Shown piece after piece: positions 7,059 through 15,110 of a DNA stretch of 32,053 nt. Each line of letters begins with the position of its first letter. Position 1 is the stretch's first letter. A model generated the notes under the pieces. It was given only the letters and a program-made list of their open reading frames with translations, did not search any database and was not told where the DNA came from. The translations under genes were made by a program, and so were the position numbers. Source of the DNA: an uncultured Eubacteriales bacterium. GTDB lineage: Bacteria; Bacillota; Clostridia; UMGS1883. The stretch spans positions 1 through 32,053 of the forward strand of contig CAJJUC010000007.1 in NCBI GenBank assembly GCA_905195005.1, in the 5' to 3' direction.

Positions 7059-7757
7059 TCAGCTGCCGAGATATGCTTTTTTGACAGCATCGTTTGCAAG
7101 CAGCTCCGCTCCCGTGCCGCTGAGAGTTATCGAACCTGTTTCGAGAACATAACCGCGATCGGCGGTTTTCAGCGCCATATTCGCGTTCTGCTCGATAAGC
7201 AGCACCGTCACACCCTGCTTGTTTACTTCCTTTATAATATCGAATATGCCCTTTACGATAAGCGGCGCAAGTCCGAGCGACGGTTCATCCATCATCATAA
7301 GCTTCGGATGGCTCATAAGCGCTCGCGCAACGGCAAGCATCTGCTGCTCTCCGCCGGAAAGCGTTCCTGCCTGCTGCCAGCTGCGTTCCTTAAGGCGCGG
7401 AAACAAATCATATACCCAGCGAATGTCCTCCGACAAATCGTCATGACGCAGATATGCGCCTATCTTAATATTTTCAACTACGGTTAAATCAGGGAAAACA
7501 CGTCTGCCCTCCGGCACAAGCGTTATTCCGCTGCGCACGATGTCATTCGAACGCTTCCCCGTTATATCATTTCCGAAGAATGTGATTTTTCCGCTTTTTA
7601 CGGGAACAAGACCGGAAATTGTCCTGAGAGTGGTGCTCTTTCCGGCTCCGTTTGCACCGATAAGCGTTACAATGCTTTTTTCGGGAACTTCAAACGAAAT
7701 GCCCTTAACGGCTTCGATTCCGCCGTAATTAACGGCAAGGTTTTCAATTTTCAGCAT
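7059..7757 (-). CDS. livF: Branched-chain amino-acid-type ABC transporter, ATP-binding protein LivF
   Basis: The 232-residue ATPase has Walker A GANGAGKST, Q-loop region, signature LSGGEQQ and Walker B LMMMDEP, with the LivF-type segment TLVPEGRRVFPDLTVVENI. It energises import of branched-chain amino acids or related substrates; subfamily members also carry urea or amides, so the substrate is inferred. It is the last gene of the operon, overlapping livG by 14 bases, with GGGGGTGAG as its ribosome site. A strong terminator follows. Confidence 0.93.
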   Translation of the reverse strand: MLKIENLAVNYGGIEAVKGISFEVPEKSIVTLIGANGAGKSTTLRTISGLVPVKSGKITFFGNDITGKRSNDIVRSGITLVPEGRRVFPDLTVVENIKIGAYLRHDDLSEDIRWVYDLFPRLKERSWQQAGTLSGGEQQMLAVARALMSHPKLMMMDEPSLGLAPLIVKGIFDIIKEVNKQGVTVLLIEQNANMALKTADRGYVLETGSITLSGTGAELLANDAVKKAYLGS

Positions 7758-8610
7758 CGTCGCTCACCCCCAGATATGCCTCGATGACACGAGGATTATT
7801 CTGAATCTCCTCCGGCGTTCCGCTTGCAATAAGCTTGCCGAAATCGAGAACATATATCCTATTCGAAATCTGCATTACAAGATCCATGTGATGCTCAATC
7901 ATAAACACGGAAAGATTATATTCATCCTTAATCTGCCTGATGAACTGCGTAAGCTCCAGTGTTTCCTGCGGATTCATGCCTGCCGCAGGCTCGTCGAGAA
8001 GCAAAAGCGACGGCTCGGTTGCAAGCGCGCGCGCAATTTCCAGACGGCGCTGCTCGCCGTAAGGCAGCGAGCTTGCCTTTTCGCCGCGGAACTCGTAAAG
8101 TCCGAAGCGCCTCAGAAGCTCCTCAACCTCGGCGCGCTGCCGCCGCTCCTCCTGCAGGTTCAGGCGGAACGTTGCCGTGAAAATATTTGATTTTGCGCGC
8201 ATGTGCTTTGCTATAAGCACATTTTCGAAAACCGAAAGCTCTTTAAACAGCCTTATATTCTGAAACGTTCTTGCAATGCCCATTTTTGTAATTTTATCGG
8301 GCGAGGGCGCAATTGTCGATGTATATTCACCCTTATGCTCTCCCATATAGAGCTTTTTCATTTTGCCCTTCGGATAATTTTCAATTATTTTTTCGCCGTT
8401 AAAGTAAACGCAGCCGTTTGTCGGCGCATAAACGCCCGTTACAACGTTAAAAGCCGTTGTTTTCCCGGCGCCGTTGGGACCGATGAGCGCCACTATTTCG
8501 TTTTTGTTAATGTCAAGGTTAAGGTTGTTCACGGCGACAACGCCGCCGAACTGCATGACAACATTTTCAATGTGCAGCACACTGTCCTTTGGAAGCTCAG
8601 TGTTTTTCAT
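7744..8610 (-). CDS. livG: Branched-chain amino-acid-type ABC transporter, ATP-binding protein LivG
   Basis: The 288-residue protein shows Walker A GPNGAGKTTAFNVVTG, the LivG hallmark GIARTFQNIRLF, signature SLPYGEQRRLEIARAL (a Y in place of the usual GG start), Walker B LLLLDEPAAGMNP and a switch histidine (IEHHMDLVM). About 30 residues are inserted after the NGEKI segment, which is common in LivG proteins. It forms a heterodimer with LivF on the inner face of the membrane. It overlaps both neighbours by 14 bases. Confidence 0.94.
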   Translation of the reverse strand: MKNTELPKDSVLHIENVVMQFGGVVAVNNLNLDINKNEIVALIGPNGAGKTTAFNVVTGVYAPTNGCVYFNGEKIIENYPKGKMKKLYMGEHKGEYTSTIAPSPDKITKMGIARTFQNIRLFKELSVFENVLIAKHMRAKSNIFTATFRLNLQEERRQRAEVEELLRRFGLYEFRGEKASSLPYGEQRRLEIARALATEPSLLLLDEPAAGMNPQETLELTQFIRQIKDEYNLSVFMIEHHMDLVMQISNRIYVLDFGKLIASGTPEEIQNNPRVIEAYLGVSDDAEN

Positions 8611-9730
8611 CAGCTTTCACCTTCCCCTTCCTTTTAAATAATCCGAAAATCGCGTCCCACGAAAATTCATTGTTACCCATAATTCCACGCCTGTAGAACA
8701 GAACCACAACCATGATTATGATTGAGAATATGAGCATGCGGAAGCCCGTGCGGAGAAACGGAACCTTAAACGTTCCGATATACGTTTCGTTATCGAGAAA
8801 GCGCAGCCACCACTCGCTGCTTGCAACATACAGAAACGAACCGATAATGCTTCCTGTGATTGAACCGATTCCGCCGATTACAACAATCAGAAGAAATTCA
8901 TATGTCATCGCAATTGTGAAGCCCTTTGCCTGAACCATTGTAAGAAACATTGCATAGAGCGCACCCGACACACCGGCAAAAAACGAGCTGATTACAAACG
9001 AAAGCAGCTTGTGATGCGCAAGGTTAATTCCCATTGCTTCCGCCGCAATTTCATCCTCACGGATTGCCTTGAACGCTCTGCCGTAGGTTGAATTGAGAAG
9101 CAGCACAATAATTGCAATGCATATTGTTACCGCAATAAGAGGAAACATAATCGTTGTGAAAGACGGAATGTTCTTTATCATATTTGACCCGTTGGTAATC
9201 GGAGCAAGCTCCTTGCTCTGAACAACGGCGCGCACAATCTCGGCAAATCCGAGCGTTGCTATTGCAAGATAGTCGCTTTTCAGCTTGAGAACGGGCTTTC
9301 CGATGAGCCATGCGCAGAGCGCCGCCGCAAGACCGCCGAGAATAATCGCCGCGAAAAAGCCGACATGCACCTTTGCAACAAGCGGCGAAACGCCGCCTTC
9401 AACATACATATAAAGCATTTCGCGCTTTGCAACATCATTCGTAAGAACGCCGTAAACCACCGCGCCAATAAGCATGAACCCTGCCTGACCGAGCGAGAAA
9501 AGCCCCGTGAAGCCGTTAAGCATATTCATCGAAACGGCAACAAGCGCGTAAACCAGGCTTTTCTGAAGAATCGGGATTATCATCTGCACCGTGCTTGAAC
9601 GCTCCGCCGCCGGAATTGAATCAAGCCGCCATGTCAGCAGCAGAACGATTGCCGCCAGCACAAGCGTTGCAATAAGATTGCGTTTTTTGTTCGGCGCACG
9701 CATGGCGCTTTTTTCAATATTTTTCTGCAT
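8597..9730 (-). CDS. livM: Branched-chain amino-acid-type ABC transporter permease LivM
   Basis: The protein has around eight to ten hydrophobic segments and the LivM motifs NGFTGLFSLGQAGFM, SDYLAIATLGFAEI and YGRAFKAIREDEIAAEAMGIN (the coupling helix that contacts the ATPases). I start at ATG 9730 (377 residues), downstream of AAAGGTG. A GTG at 9751 would add seven residues and overlap livH by 14 bases, as the other junctions here do, but it lacks an SD. Either start leaves the permease complete. Confidence 0.92.
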   Translation of the reverse strand: MQKNIEKSAMRAPNKKRNLIATLVLAAIVLLLTWRLDSIPAAERSSTVQMIIPILQKSLVYALVAVSMNMLNGFTGLFSLGQAGFMLIGAVVYGVLTNDVAKREMLYMYVEGGVSPLVAKVHVGFFAAIILGGLAAALCAWLIGKPVLKLKSDYLAIATLGFAEIVRAVVQSKELAPITNGSNMIKNIPSFTTIMFPLIAVTICIAIIVLLLNSTYGRAFKAIREDEIAAEAMGINLAHHKLLSFVISSFFAGVSGALYAMFLTMVQAKGFTIAMTYEFLLIVVIGGIGSITGSIIGSFLYVASSEWWLRFLDNETYIGTFKVPFLRTGFRMLIFSIIIMVVVLFYRRGIMGNNEFSWDAIFGLFKRKGKVKADEKH

Positions 9731-9737
9731 ACATGCA

Positions 9738-10616
9738 TCACACCTTTTCACTTGTTTTTTCGCCGAACAGACCCGTCGGCTTTACTATAAGAACAATTAT
9801 CAGCAGCGCAAACGTGAATGCGTCACTGTAGGTTGAATAATTTACCTTTATAAATTCCTGGCATATGCCGATGACAAATGCGCCGATAACCGCTCCGGGG
9901 ATTGAACCGATTCCGCCGAAAACCGCTGCAACAAACGCCTTAAGTCCGGGCATTGCTCCGATTGTCGGCTGAACCGTGCCGTAGTCCGAGAAAAACAGAA
10001 TCGAACCGACGCCGGCAAGAAATGAACCGATAACAAATGTCATGCTTATTACTGAGTTTATGTTTATGCCCATGAGCTGCGCGGTTTCAAAATCTCGCGA
10101 TACGGCGCGCATTGCCATACCGATTTTCGTGAACCTTATCAAAAGCACCAAAAGCACAACAAGCGCAATTGTTACCGCCGGAGTTATAACATAGAGCCAT
10201 TTTATCGTCATTCCGCCTGCATTAAATGTTTTCGAAAGAAAGGGAATATGCGGATAAGGCTGGTTTATACCGCCGATTATATAATATGCAAGATTCTGCA
10301 AAAGGTATGAAACACCGATTGCCGAAATCATAATCGACATTCGCGGTGCATTTCTGAGCGGCTTGTACGCAACGCGCTCAATTGTTACGCCGAGCAGTAC
10401 CGTTGCAATAAGCGTAACGGGAATGGCAGCATATATTCCGATTGATGCTGCCAAGAACACCATGAAAAAGCCTGCCATCATAAATATATCTCCGTGAGCA
10501 AAATTTATAAGTCGCAGTATGCCGTAAACCATTGTGTAGCCGATTGCAATAAGCGCATACTGACCGCCGACCGAAATACCGATCAGCAGATAGTCGATAA
10601 ATCGCTCCAATGTCAT
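9738..10616 (-). CDS. livH: Branched-chain amino-acid-type ABC transporter permease LivH
   Basis: ATG 10616 is chosen because GAGGAGG lies 6 bases upstream; an upstream in-frame start has no such site. The 292-residue permease has the LivH features GGQYALIAIGYTMVYGILRLINFAHGD near the N-terminus, the coupling segment IGMAMRAVSRDFETAQLMGIN and FGGIGSIPGAVIGAF near the C-terminus. It pairs with LivM to form the membrane channel. A hairpin separates it from livK upstream. Confidence 0.94.
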   Translation of the reverse strand: MTLERFIDYLLIGISVGGQYALIAIGYTMVYGILRLINFAHGDIFMMAGFFMVFLAASIGIYAAIPVTLIATVLLGVTIERVAYKPLRNAPRMSIMISAIGVSYLLQNLAYYIIGGINQPYPHIPFLSKTFNAGGMTIKWLYVITPAVTIALVVLLVLLIRFTKIGMAMRAVSRDFETAQLMGININSVISMTFVIGSFLAGVGSILFFSDYGTVQPTIGAMPGLKAFVAAVFGGIGSIPGAVIGAFVIGICQEFIKVNYSTYSDAFTFALLIIVLIVKPTGLFGEKTSEKV

Positions 10617-10675
10617 GTGAATCCTCCTCGCAAACGATGACGGCACGGAGCAGAGCTTTATCCGCACCATACCCA

Positions 10676-10702
10676 AAAAGCGGCGGAAGCTCCGCCGCTT
10701 TT
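10676..10702 (-). terminator. Hairpin between livK and livH, likely partial terminator
   Basis: A 12-bp stem (AAAAGCGGCGGA/TCCGCCGCTTTT) with a 3-base loop is followed by a T tract on the minus strand. It lies 25 bases after the livK stop. Partial termination here, or stabilisation of the livK mRNA 3' end, would give excess binding protein over permease, as is usual for such operons. Confidence 0.7.
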
Positions 10703-10726
10703 CATCAATAAAATAATTTTATAAAA

Positions 10727-11920
10727 TTACTTAACAGTCTGAGTCTTTATAAATTCAAAGCCCTTATCGGTCATTGTCTTTATGTAAGCCATATCCTTCT
10801 TGGCATCACCGTTTTCATCAAACGAAATTGCACCGGTCACACCGTCGCACGTTACGCCTGAAATCGCGTTTTTAATATCCTCGGGTTTAACGGAATCAGC
10901 CTTTTTAATCGCTTCAATCATTACCATGTATGCATCATATCCGAGAGCGGAAACCGCTGCAACACCGTCGTTTCCTCCGTTTTCGGTAAGAGCCTTCGAA
11001 TTGCTGTTAAGATATTCCTTGAAGCCCTTTACGAAATCACCCGCAACGGAATTCGAGGTATCGTTCTCGTCGAAGAAGGTGGAAATAAATACATCTGTTG
11101 CCATTCCTGCCGAGTTTTCAATAATCGACTGATTTTCCCATGTGTCGCCTGCCATAATCGGGCATGTGATCCCCTTTTCGCGAGCCTGCTTGATAATAAG
11201 CGGCGCCGTCTGAATTGACGAGGGAGCAAAGATTACGTCAACATTCTCGCTCTTTGCGGTTGAAAGAATTGTTCCGAAGTTTGTTTCGCCTGTCTGGAAT
11301 TCATATTTAACGGTCTTGCCGCCCATTTTCTCAAACGCCTGCTTGAAAAATGTGCTAAGACCGAGAGAATAGTCATCTCCGAGCTCCGTTATAACGGCAG
11401 CCTTTTTGCAGCCCTTTTCCTTTGCAAAGTTTGCCATGACAGTGCCCTGGAAAGGATCAAGGAAGCAAACGCGGAAGTAGTATTCATTTCCCTCCGTAAC
11501 AGCCGGGTTTGTGCATGAGCAGCCGATTGCCGGGATTTTAGCATCACCGAACGTGGGAGCAGCCGCAATCGAAACGCCGCTGCCGTACGAGCCGAGCACG
11601 CCTGCAACACCCGCGCTTACAAGGCTCTGAGCAGCCGTAACACCCTTTGCATTATCCGACTGGTTGTCAGCTTCAACCAGCTTAATCTTATATTCTTTTC
11701 CGCCTACCGTAACGGTGGGAACCTTTGTGTTTGCATATCTGATACCGAGAACCTCCTGCTTGCCGCCGGCGGCATTCTGACCGGTTGCCGGTTCAAAAAC
11801 TCCGATTTTGATAACATCGCCGTCTGCTCCGGATTGACCGGATTCCTTCTTTTCGCCGCAGCCTGCAAAGCCAAGAGTCAGCAGGCAGAGAGCCGTTGCC
11901 AATGCCAATGCTTTTTTCAT
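10727..11920 (-). CDS. livK: Branched-chain amino-acid-type ABC transporter, substrate-binding lipoprotein LivK
   Basis: The 397-residue protein begins with a lipoprotein signal peptide (hydrophobic 4-20, F-A-G-Cys21), a Ser/Gly/Asp linker, and the two-lobed periplasmic-binding fold of the Leu/Ile/Val family (IKIGVFEPATGQNAAGGKQ, VAGVLGSYGSGVSIAAAP, IPAIGCSCTNPAVT, AYMVMIEAIKKADS). It would sit on the outer face of the membrane and hand substrate to LivH/LivM. It is the first gene of the operon with a good sigma-A-like promoter. The exact substrate cannot be read from sequence. Confidence 0.94.
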   Translation of the reverse strand: MKKALALATALCLLTLGFAGCGEKKESGQSGADGDVIKIGVFEPATGQNAAGGKQEVLGIRYANTKVPTVTVGGKEYKIKLVEADNQSDNAKGVTAAQSLVSAGVAGVLGSYGSGVSIAAAPTFGDAKIPAIGCSCTNPAVTEGNEYYFRVCFLDPFQGTVMANFAKEKGCKKAAVITELGDDYSLGLSTFFKQAFEKMGGKTVKYEFQTGETNFGTILSTAKSENVDVIFAPSSIQTAPLIIKQAREKGITCPIMAGDTWENQSIIENSAGMATDVFISTFFDENDTSNSVAGDFVKGFKEYLNSNSKALTENGGNDGVAAVSALGYDAYMVMIEAIKKADSVKPEDIKNAISGVTCDGVTGAISFDENGDAKKDMAYIKTMTDKGFEFIKTQTVK

Positions 11921-11952
11921 AGTTTAACATCCTTTCAGAAAATTATAATAAA

Positions 11953-11981
11953 ATTTTACAACATTTTACGCTGTAAGTCAA
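11953..11981 (-). promoter_or_regulatory. Sigma-A promoter of the liv operon
   Basis: TTGACT (11976-11981), 17-base spacer and TAAAAT (11953-11958) on the minus strand, about 30 bases before the livK ATG. It is followed by an AAAGGATG Shine-Dalgarno. Confidence 0.8.
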
Positions 11982-12052
11982 GAAAAATTTATACAATCCG
12001 GCTGTTCCTATGAATTTTTTAACTTTTAAAGGTAAAAAACGGATAAAAATTA

Positions 12053-12084
12053 AATAATAAACGGTGCGGACAGGTCATATATAT
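12053..12084 (+). promoter_or_regulatory. Candidate sigma-E-type promoter of the spoIIIA operon
   Basis: CATATATAT (12076-12084) resembles the sigma-E -10 (CATACA-T), with an ATAATAA-like -35 about 15 bases upstream (around 12053-12060). No sigma-A pair is present here. In Bacillus subtilis the operon is sigma-E dependent; that the same holds here is inference. Confidence 0.45.
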
Positions 12085-12111
12085 TTAGCGTAGACATAAG
12101 GGGGTGAGCAT

Positions 12112-12990
12112 ACGGATATTGATTTTATTCTGCGCTGTCTGCCGCCGAAGCTGTGCGCGGCGGTAAAAGCCGAGGGGCTTGAAAGCATTTGCGAGATTCG
12201 CGTATCCGCCGGAAAAAACTGCTTTATTATAAAGAACGGGATTATACGCGATACAGAAATCTGCGTTTCTCAAACCGACATTGCACGGACGGCGGACGCG
12301 CTTTGCCGCGGCTCGCTTTATGCGGCGCAGCATTCCATGGTAAAGGGTTATATCACCGTTTCGGGCGGTCACCGCGTCGGAATATGCGGACGAGCGGTAA
12401 CGGAGGACGGCAGAATTACGCATATTGCGGATATATCGGCAATGTGCATCCGAATTTCGCGCGCCGTTTTGGGCTGTGCCGATAAAATTGTGCCGCATCT
12501 GAGCGATTCCGGAATACCTCGAAGCGCGCTCATTGTTTCACCGCCGGGCTGCGGAAAAACAACCATCCTGCGCGACGCGGCGCGGCAGCTCGGAAAACGC
12601 TTCAAAATATGTATAGTTGACGAACGGTCGGAAATAGCAGCGTCAAACGGAGGGATTCCCTCGCACGATGTCGGCATAATGACGTGCGTTATGGACGCAA
12701 TGCCGAAAAGCGAGGGCATTTCAATTGCCGTCCGCACAATGTCGCCGCAGATAATTATAACGGACGAAACCGGAAGCGCGGCGGAGGAGGAGGCAATTTA
12801 TCAGCTTATAAACTGCGGCGCGAAAATAATTACGACGGCGCACGGTTACGATGAGCGCGACGTTATGCGCAGGCCGTTTCTCGGCAAGCTCATAAAAGAC
12901 GGAATATTTGAAAGAATAATCGTGCTTTCGTGCAGCCGCGGAATCGGCACTGTTGAAAAAATAATTTCGGACGGGAGGGTTGTTCCGTGA
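12112..12990 (+). CDS. spoIIIAA: Stage III sporulation ATPase SpoIIIAA, apparent ACG start
   Basis: The product is a secretion-type ATPase of the SpoIIIA-SpoIIQ channel, acting on the mother-cell side. Walker A SPPGCGKTT lies at about residues 143-151 and Walker B reads IIITDETGS. The reading frame is open from a TAA at 12097, and residues before the first ATG (12337) read as a normal N-terminus (DIDFILRCLPPKLCAAVKAE, then CEIRVSAGKN). No ATG, GTG or TTG occurs there. An ACG at 12112 lies 7 bases after AGGGGGTGA, a near-perfect SD, and gives 292 residues, close to the Bacillus length of about 307. Starting at 12337 would lose about 75 conserved-looking residues and has no SD. Confidence 0.9.
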   Translation, partial: TDIDFILRCLPPKLCAAVKAEGLESICEIRVSAGKNCFIIKNGIIRDTEICVSQTDIARTADALCRGSLYAAQHSMVKGYITVSGGHRVGICGRAVTEDGRITHIADISAMCIRISRAVLGCADKIVPHLSDSGIPRSALIVSPPGCGKTTILRDAARQLGKRFKICIVDERSEIAASNGGIPSHDVGIMTCVMDAMPKSEGISIAVRTMSPQIIITDETGSAAEEEAIYQLINCGAKIITTAHGYDERDVMRRPFLGKLIKDGIFERIIVLSCSRGIGTVEKIISDGRVVP

Positions 12991-13466
12991 TTAAAATAAC
13001 GGGAGCATTTTTGCTGCTGACGGCATTTTTGATTATCGGATTGAAGAAACGCTGTGCGCTTATCGGGCGGCTCAAGCTTCTGCGCGAAAGCGAAGCGGCG
13101 GCGATGACGGCATATTCACGGCTGAAATGCATGTGCATGCCGCTTGACGAATGCTTTTCCGGAAGCGGAGGACTGTTTTCCGAAGCGGCGCGAAGAATGA
13201 GCGACGGTGAAATGCCGCGTGAAGCAATGCATGGTGCGGCAAAAGCAAACCGCTTTCTGAAAAGCTGCGACAGGGCGGCATTTTCCGATTTCGCCGATGG
13301 ATTGACCCTGGGCGACTGCGCCGGGCAGCTTTCCAATCTTGAAATGCTCCGCGAAAGGCTTCGTCCGCTCGCGGCTGAAGCCGCCGATGATGCCGCACGG
13401 CTCGGAAAGCTTTGCGTTGAGGGATTTTTCCTTGCCGGAGCTGCATTTGCACTGATACTGATATAG
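12987..13466 (+). CDS. spoIIIAB: Stage III sporulation protein SpoIIIAB
   Basis: GTG 12987 overlaps the spoIIIAA stop (GTGA) and has GGAGG 8 bases upstream. The 159-residue protein has N-terminal (about 5-20) and C-terminal (about 143-158) hydrophobic segments flanking a soluble helical region, resembling T2SS GspF-like SpoIIIAB proteins (family about 170 residues). The phrase GLTLGDCAGQLSNLEMLRERL is the typical family region. It is thought to work with the AA ATPase at the base of the channel. Tight overlap suggests translational coupling. Confidence 0.88.
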   Translation: MIKITGAFLLLTAFLIIGLKKRCALIGRLKLLRESEAAAMTAYSRLKCMCMPLDECFSGSGGLFSEAARRMSDGEMPREAMHGAAKANRFLKSCDRAAFSDFADGLTLGDCAGQLSNLEMLRERLRPLAAEAADDAARLGKLCVEGFFLAGAAFALILI

Positions 13467-13478
13467 GGGCAGGATAGT

Positions 13479-13673
13479 ATGAACATAGATTTTATTTTTC
13501 AGATTGCCGGAATCGGCATAATCGTGGCGGTGCTCAATCAGCTTCTGATGCGCTCCGGGCGCGAGGAACAGGCGCTTATGACCACCATCGCCGGGCTTGT
13601 TGTGGTGCTCTTAATGATTGTAACAAAAATCGCGGAGCTGTTCACAACGGTAAAGACGGTGTTCGGCTTATGA
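13479..13673 (+). CDS. spoIIIAC: Stage III sporulation protein SpoIIIAC
   Basis: The 64-residue membrane protein has two hydrophobic segments (about 5-24 and 33-56) separated by a short polar loop (RSGREEQ), exactly the form of SpoIIIAC (about 65-68 residues). It begins MNIDFIFQIAGIGIIVAVLNQ, as expected. The next gene overlaps its stop by 4 bases. Its individual role in the channel is not well defined, though it is needed for channel function in Bacillus. Confidence 0.9.
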   Translation: MNIDFIFQIAGIGIIVAVLNQLLMRSGREEQALMTTIAGLVVVLLMIVTKIAELFTTVKTVFGL

Positions 13674-14056
13674 ACATTGCATCGCTCTGTGCGGCGGCAG
13701 TTTGCGCCTCGGCGCTGATTCTGTGCCTGCGCACGGTCCGCCCCGACATTGCGCAGGCGCTCGCGGTTGCCGCGTCCGTGCTGCTTTTCGCCGCAGTTCT
13801 TCCTTACTGCGCGGAAATTGTTAAATCGATAAAGGACTTCACTGCACTCGGCGCCTCCGGGGGAAGATATATCGTTCCCATAATGAAAATAACGGGGATT
13901 GCATATATTTCGCAGCTTTCCGCCGAGCTTTGCTCCGATGCCGGAGAAAAAGCGCTTGCCGCACGCGTTGAAATGGCGGGGAAAATTGCAATCTGCATAA
14001 TCACGCTGCCGATTGCAAAAGAGGTATTTATAAAAATAACGGGAATTTTGAATTGA
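13670..14056 (+). CDS. spoIIIAD: Stage III sporulation protein SpoIIIAD
   Basis: The 128-residue protein has about four hydrophobic segments and the SpoIIIAD signatures KDFTALGASGGRYIVPIMKITGIAYISQLSAELCSDAGEKALAARVEMAGK. Length matches the family (about 130). It overlaps spoIIIAC by 4 bases (ATGA), so both are probably coupled. It is a membrane component of the feeding-tube channel. The spoIIIAE ATG lies two bases after its stop. Confidence 0.92.
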   Translation: MNIASLCAAAVCASALILCLRTVRPDIAQALAVAASVLLFAAVLPYCAEIVKSIKDFTALGASGGRYIVPIMKITGIAYISQLSAELCSDAGEKALAARVEMAGKIAICIITLPIAKEVFIKITGILN

Positions 14057-14057
14057 T

Positions 14058-15089
14058 ATGGATGATTTTAACTTTAAACCGGACATAACGGAGTCGGGCG
14101 CGGACAACATAGCGCAGCTTTTCGGCAGCTTCGACTTCGGTGAAATAACGGATGATATTGTAAGCGGCAGCTTTTCGCTTGGCGGCAGCAAGGTTATCGG
14201 TAAAATTATCGGGCTTTTTTTGGGAGAGCTTAAGACAAGCTTTGCGCTGATGGGCGCGCTGATTTCGCTGCTGCTGATATGCGCCGTTGCGAACAATCTG
14301 ACCGAATCCTTCGGGAAGAAAAGCGTTTCCTCGGCAACGCGTTATGCCTGCTTTGCATATGCCGCAACGCTCATTGTTTCATCATTTTCATCAGTGTGCG
14401 GCTATGTGACGGACACAATCCGAGATATAACGGTGCTGACGCAAAGCATAATCCCGGCAATGAGTATGCTCCTTGCAAGCGGAGGCGGCGCACTGCTCGG
14501 TTCGATGGCGCACCCCGTGATATTTTTCATTTGCAGCGCAATGGGGCTTCTTATAAGAAGCGTTATCACGCCGCTTGTGATGCTGCGCGCCGCCTGCGTG
14601 CTTTTTTGCGCCGCAAGCCGCAGCAGCGCACTTTCCGAGCTTTCCGAGCTTGTCTGCGTGCTGCACCGTAATCTGCTCGCACTTTCGATGACGCTTTTTT
14701 CGGGAATCCTCGGGATAACGCGGATTGCGGCAGCATCGTTTGACAACCTTGCCGCTCGCGGAATTAAATTCGCGGTTTCGGTTTCCGTTCCCGTTGTCGG
14801 CAGCTCGGTTGCAGAGGCGATGAACAGCGTTGCGGGCTCGGCGGCGCTTTTAAAAAATGCAATCGGAACGGCAGGAGTTATCTGCCTGTTTGCGATGTTC
14901 TCCGTGCCGCTTATCAAAATCGGTGCGCTTGCGCTTGTCTACAGGCTTGCCGCAGCATTTTCCGCTCCCGTTGCCGATTCCGAAATTACGGGGGTTCTGC
15001 GGAAAACCGGTGAATGCATCGACATGCTTTTTGCTTCCGTTGCCTGCATGGGGGTTATGATGATAATTTCAATCGCTTCAATTTTATAA
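14058..15089 (+). CDS. spoIIIAE: Stage III sporulation protein SpoIIIAE, short N-terminus
   Basis: The 343-residue protein contains the SpoIIIAE membrane core with about seven to eight hydrophobic segments (GKIIGLFLGELKTSFALMG..., FSGILGITRIAAASFDNLAARGIKFAVS, VPVVGSSVAEAMNSVAGSAALLKNAIG). Bacillus SpoIIIAE is about 399 residues with a signal peptide; here the protein opens with an acidic stretch (MDDFNFKPDITESGADN) and no signal sequence, and a TGA 9 bases upstream in frame rules out a longer start. The SD is weak, so translation is probably coupled to spoIIIAD. It forms the central membrane part of the channel. Confidence 0.92.
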   Translation: MDDFNFKPDITESGADNIAQLFGSFDFGEITDDIVSGSFSLGGSKVIGKIIGLFLGELKTSFALMGALISLLLICAVANNLTESFGKKSVSSATRYACFAYAATLIVSSFSSVCGYVTDTIRDITVLTQSIIPAMSMLLASGGGALLGSMAHPVIFFICSAMGLLIRSVITPLVMLRAACVLFCAASRSSALSELSELVCVLHRNLLALSMTLFSGILGITRIAAASFDNLAARGIKFAVSVSVPVVGSSVAEAMNSVAGSAALLKNAIGTAGVICLFAMFSVPLIKIGALALVYRLAAAFSAPVADSEITGVLRKTGECIDMLFASVACMGVMMIISIASIL

Positions 15090-15110
15090 TATTCCAAGGA
15101 GGGAGATTTT

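Noticed and set aside
9703..9751. Other livM starts (GTG 9751, ATG 9703)
   Set aside because: GTG 9751 lacks an SD, though its 14-base overlap fits the operon; ATG 9703 also lacks an SD. ATG 9730 is best supported but not certain.
12085..12498. A 137-residue minus-strand ORF opposite spoIIIAA
   Set aside because: The product is rich in Arg, Asn and Tyr without family features and is fully explained as a shadow of spoIIIAA.
12337..12990. A shorter spoIIIAA starting at the first ATG
   Set aside because: There is no SD before it, and the preceding 75 codons read as a normal SpoIIIAA N-terminus.
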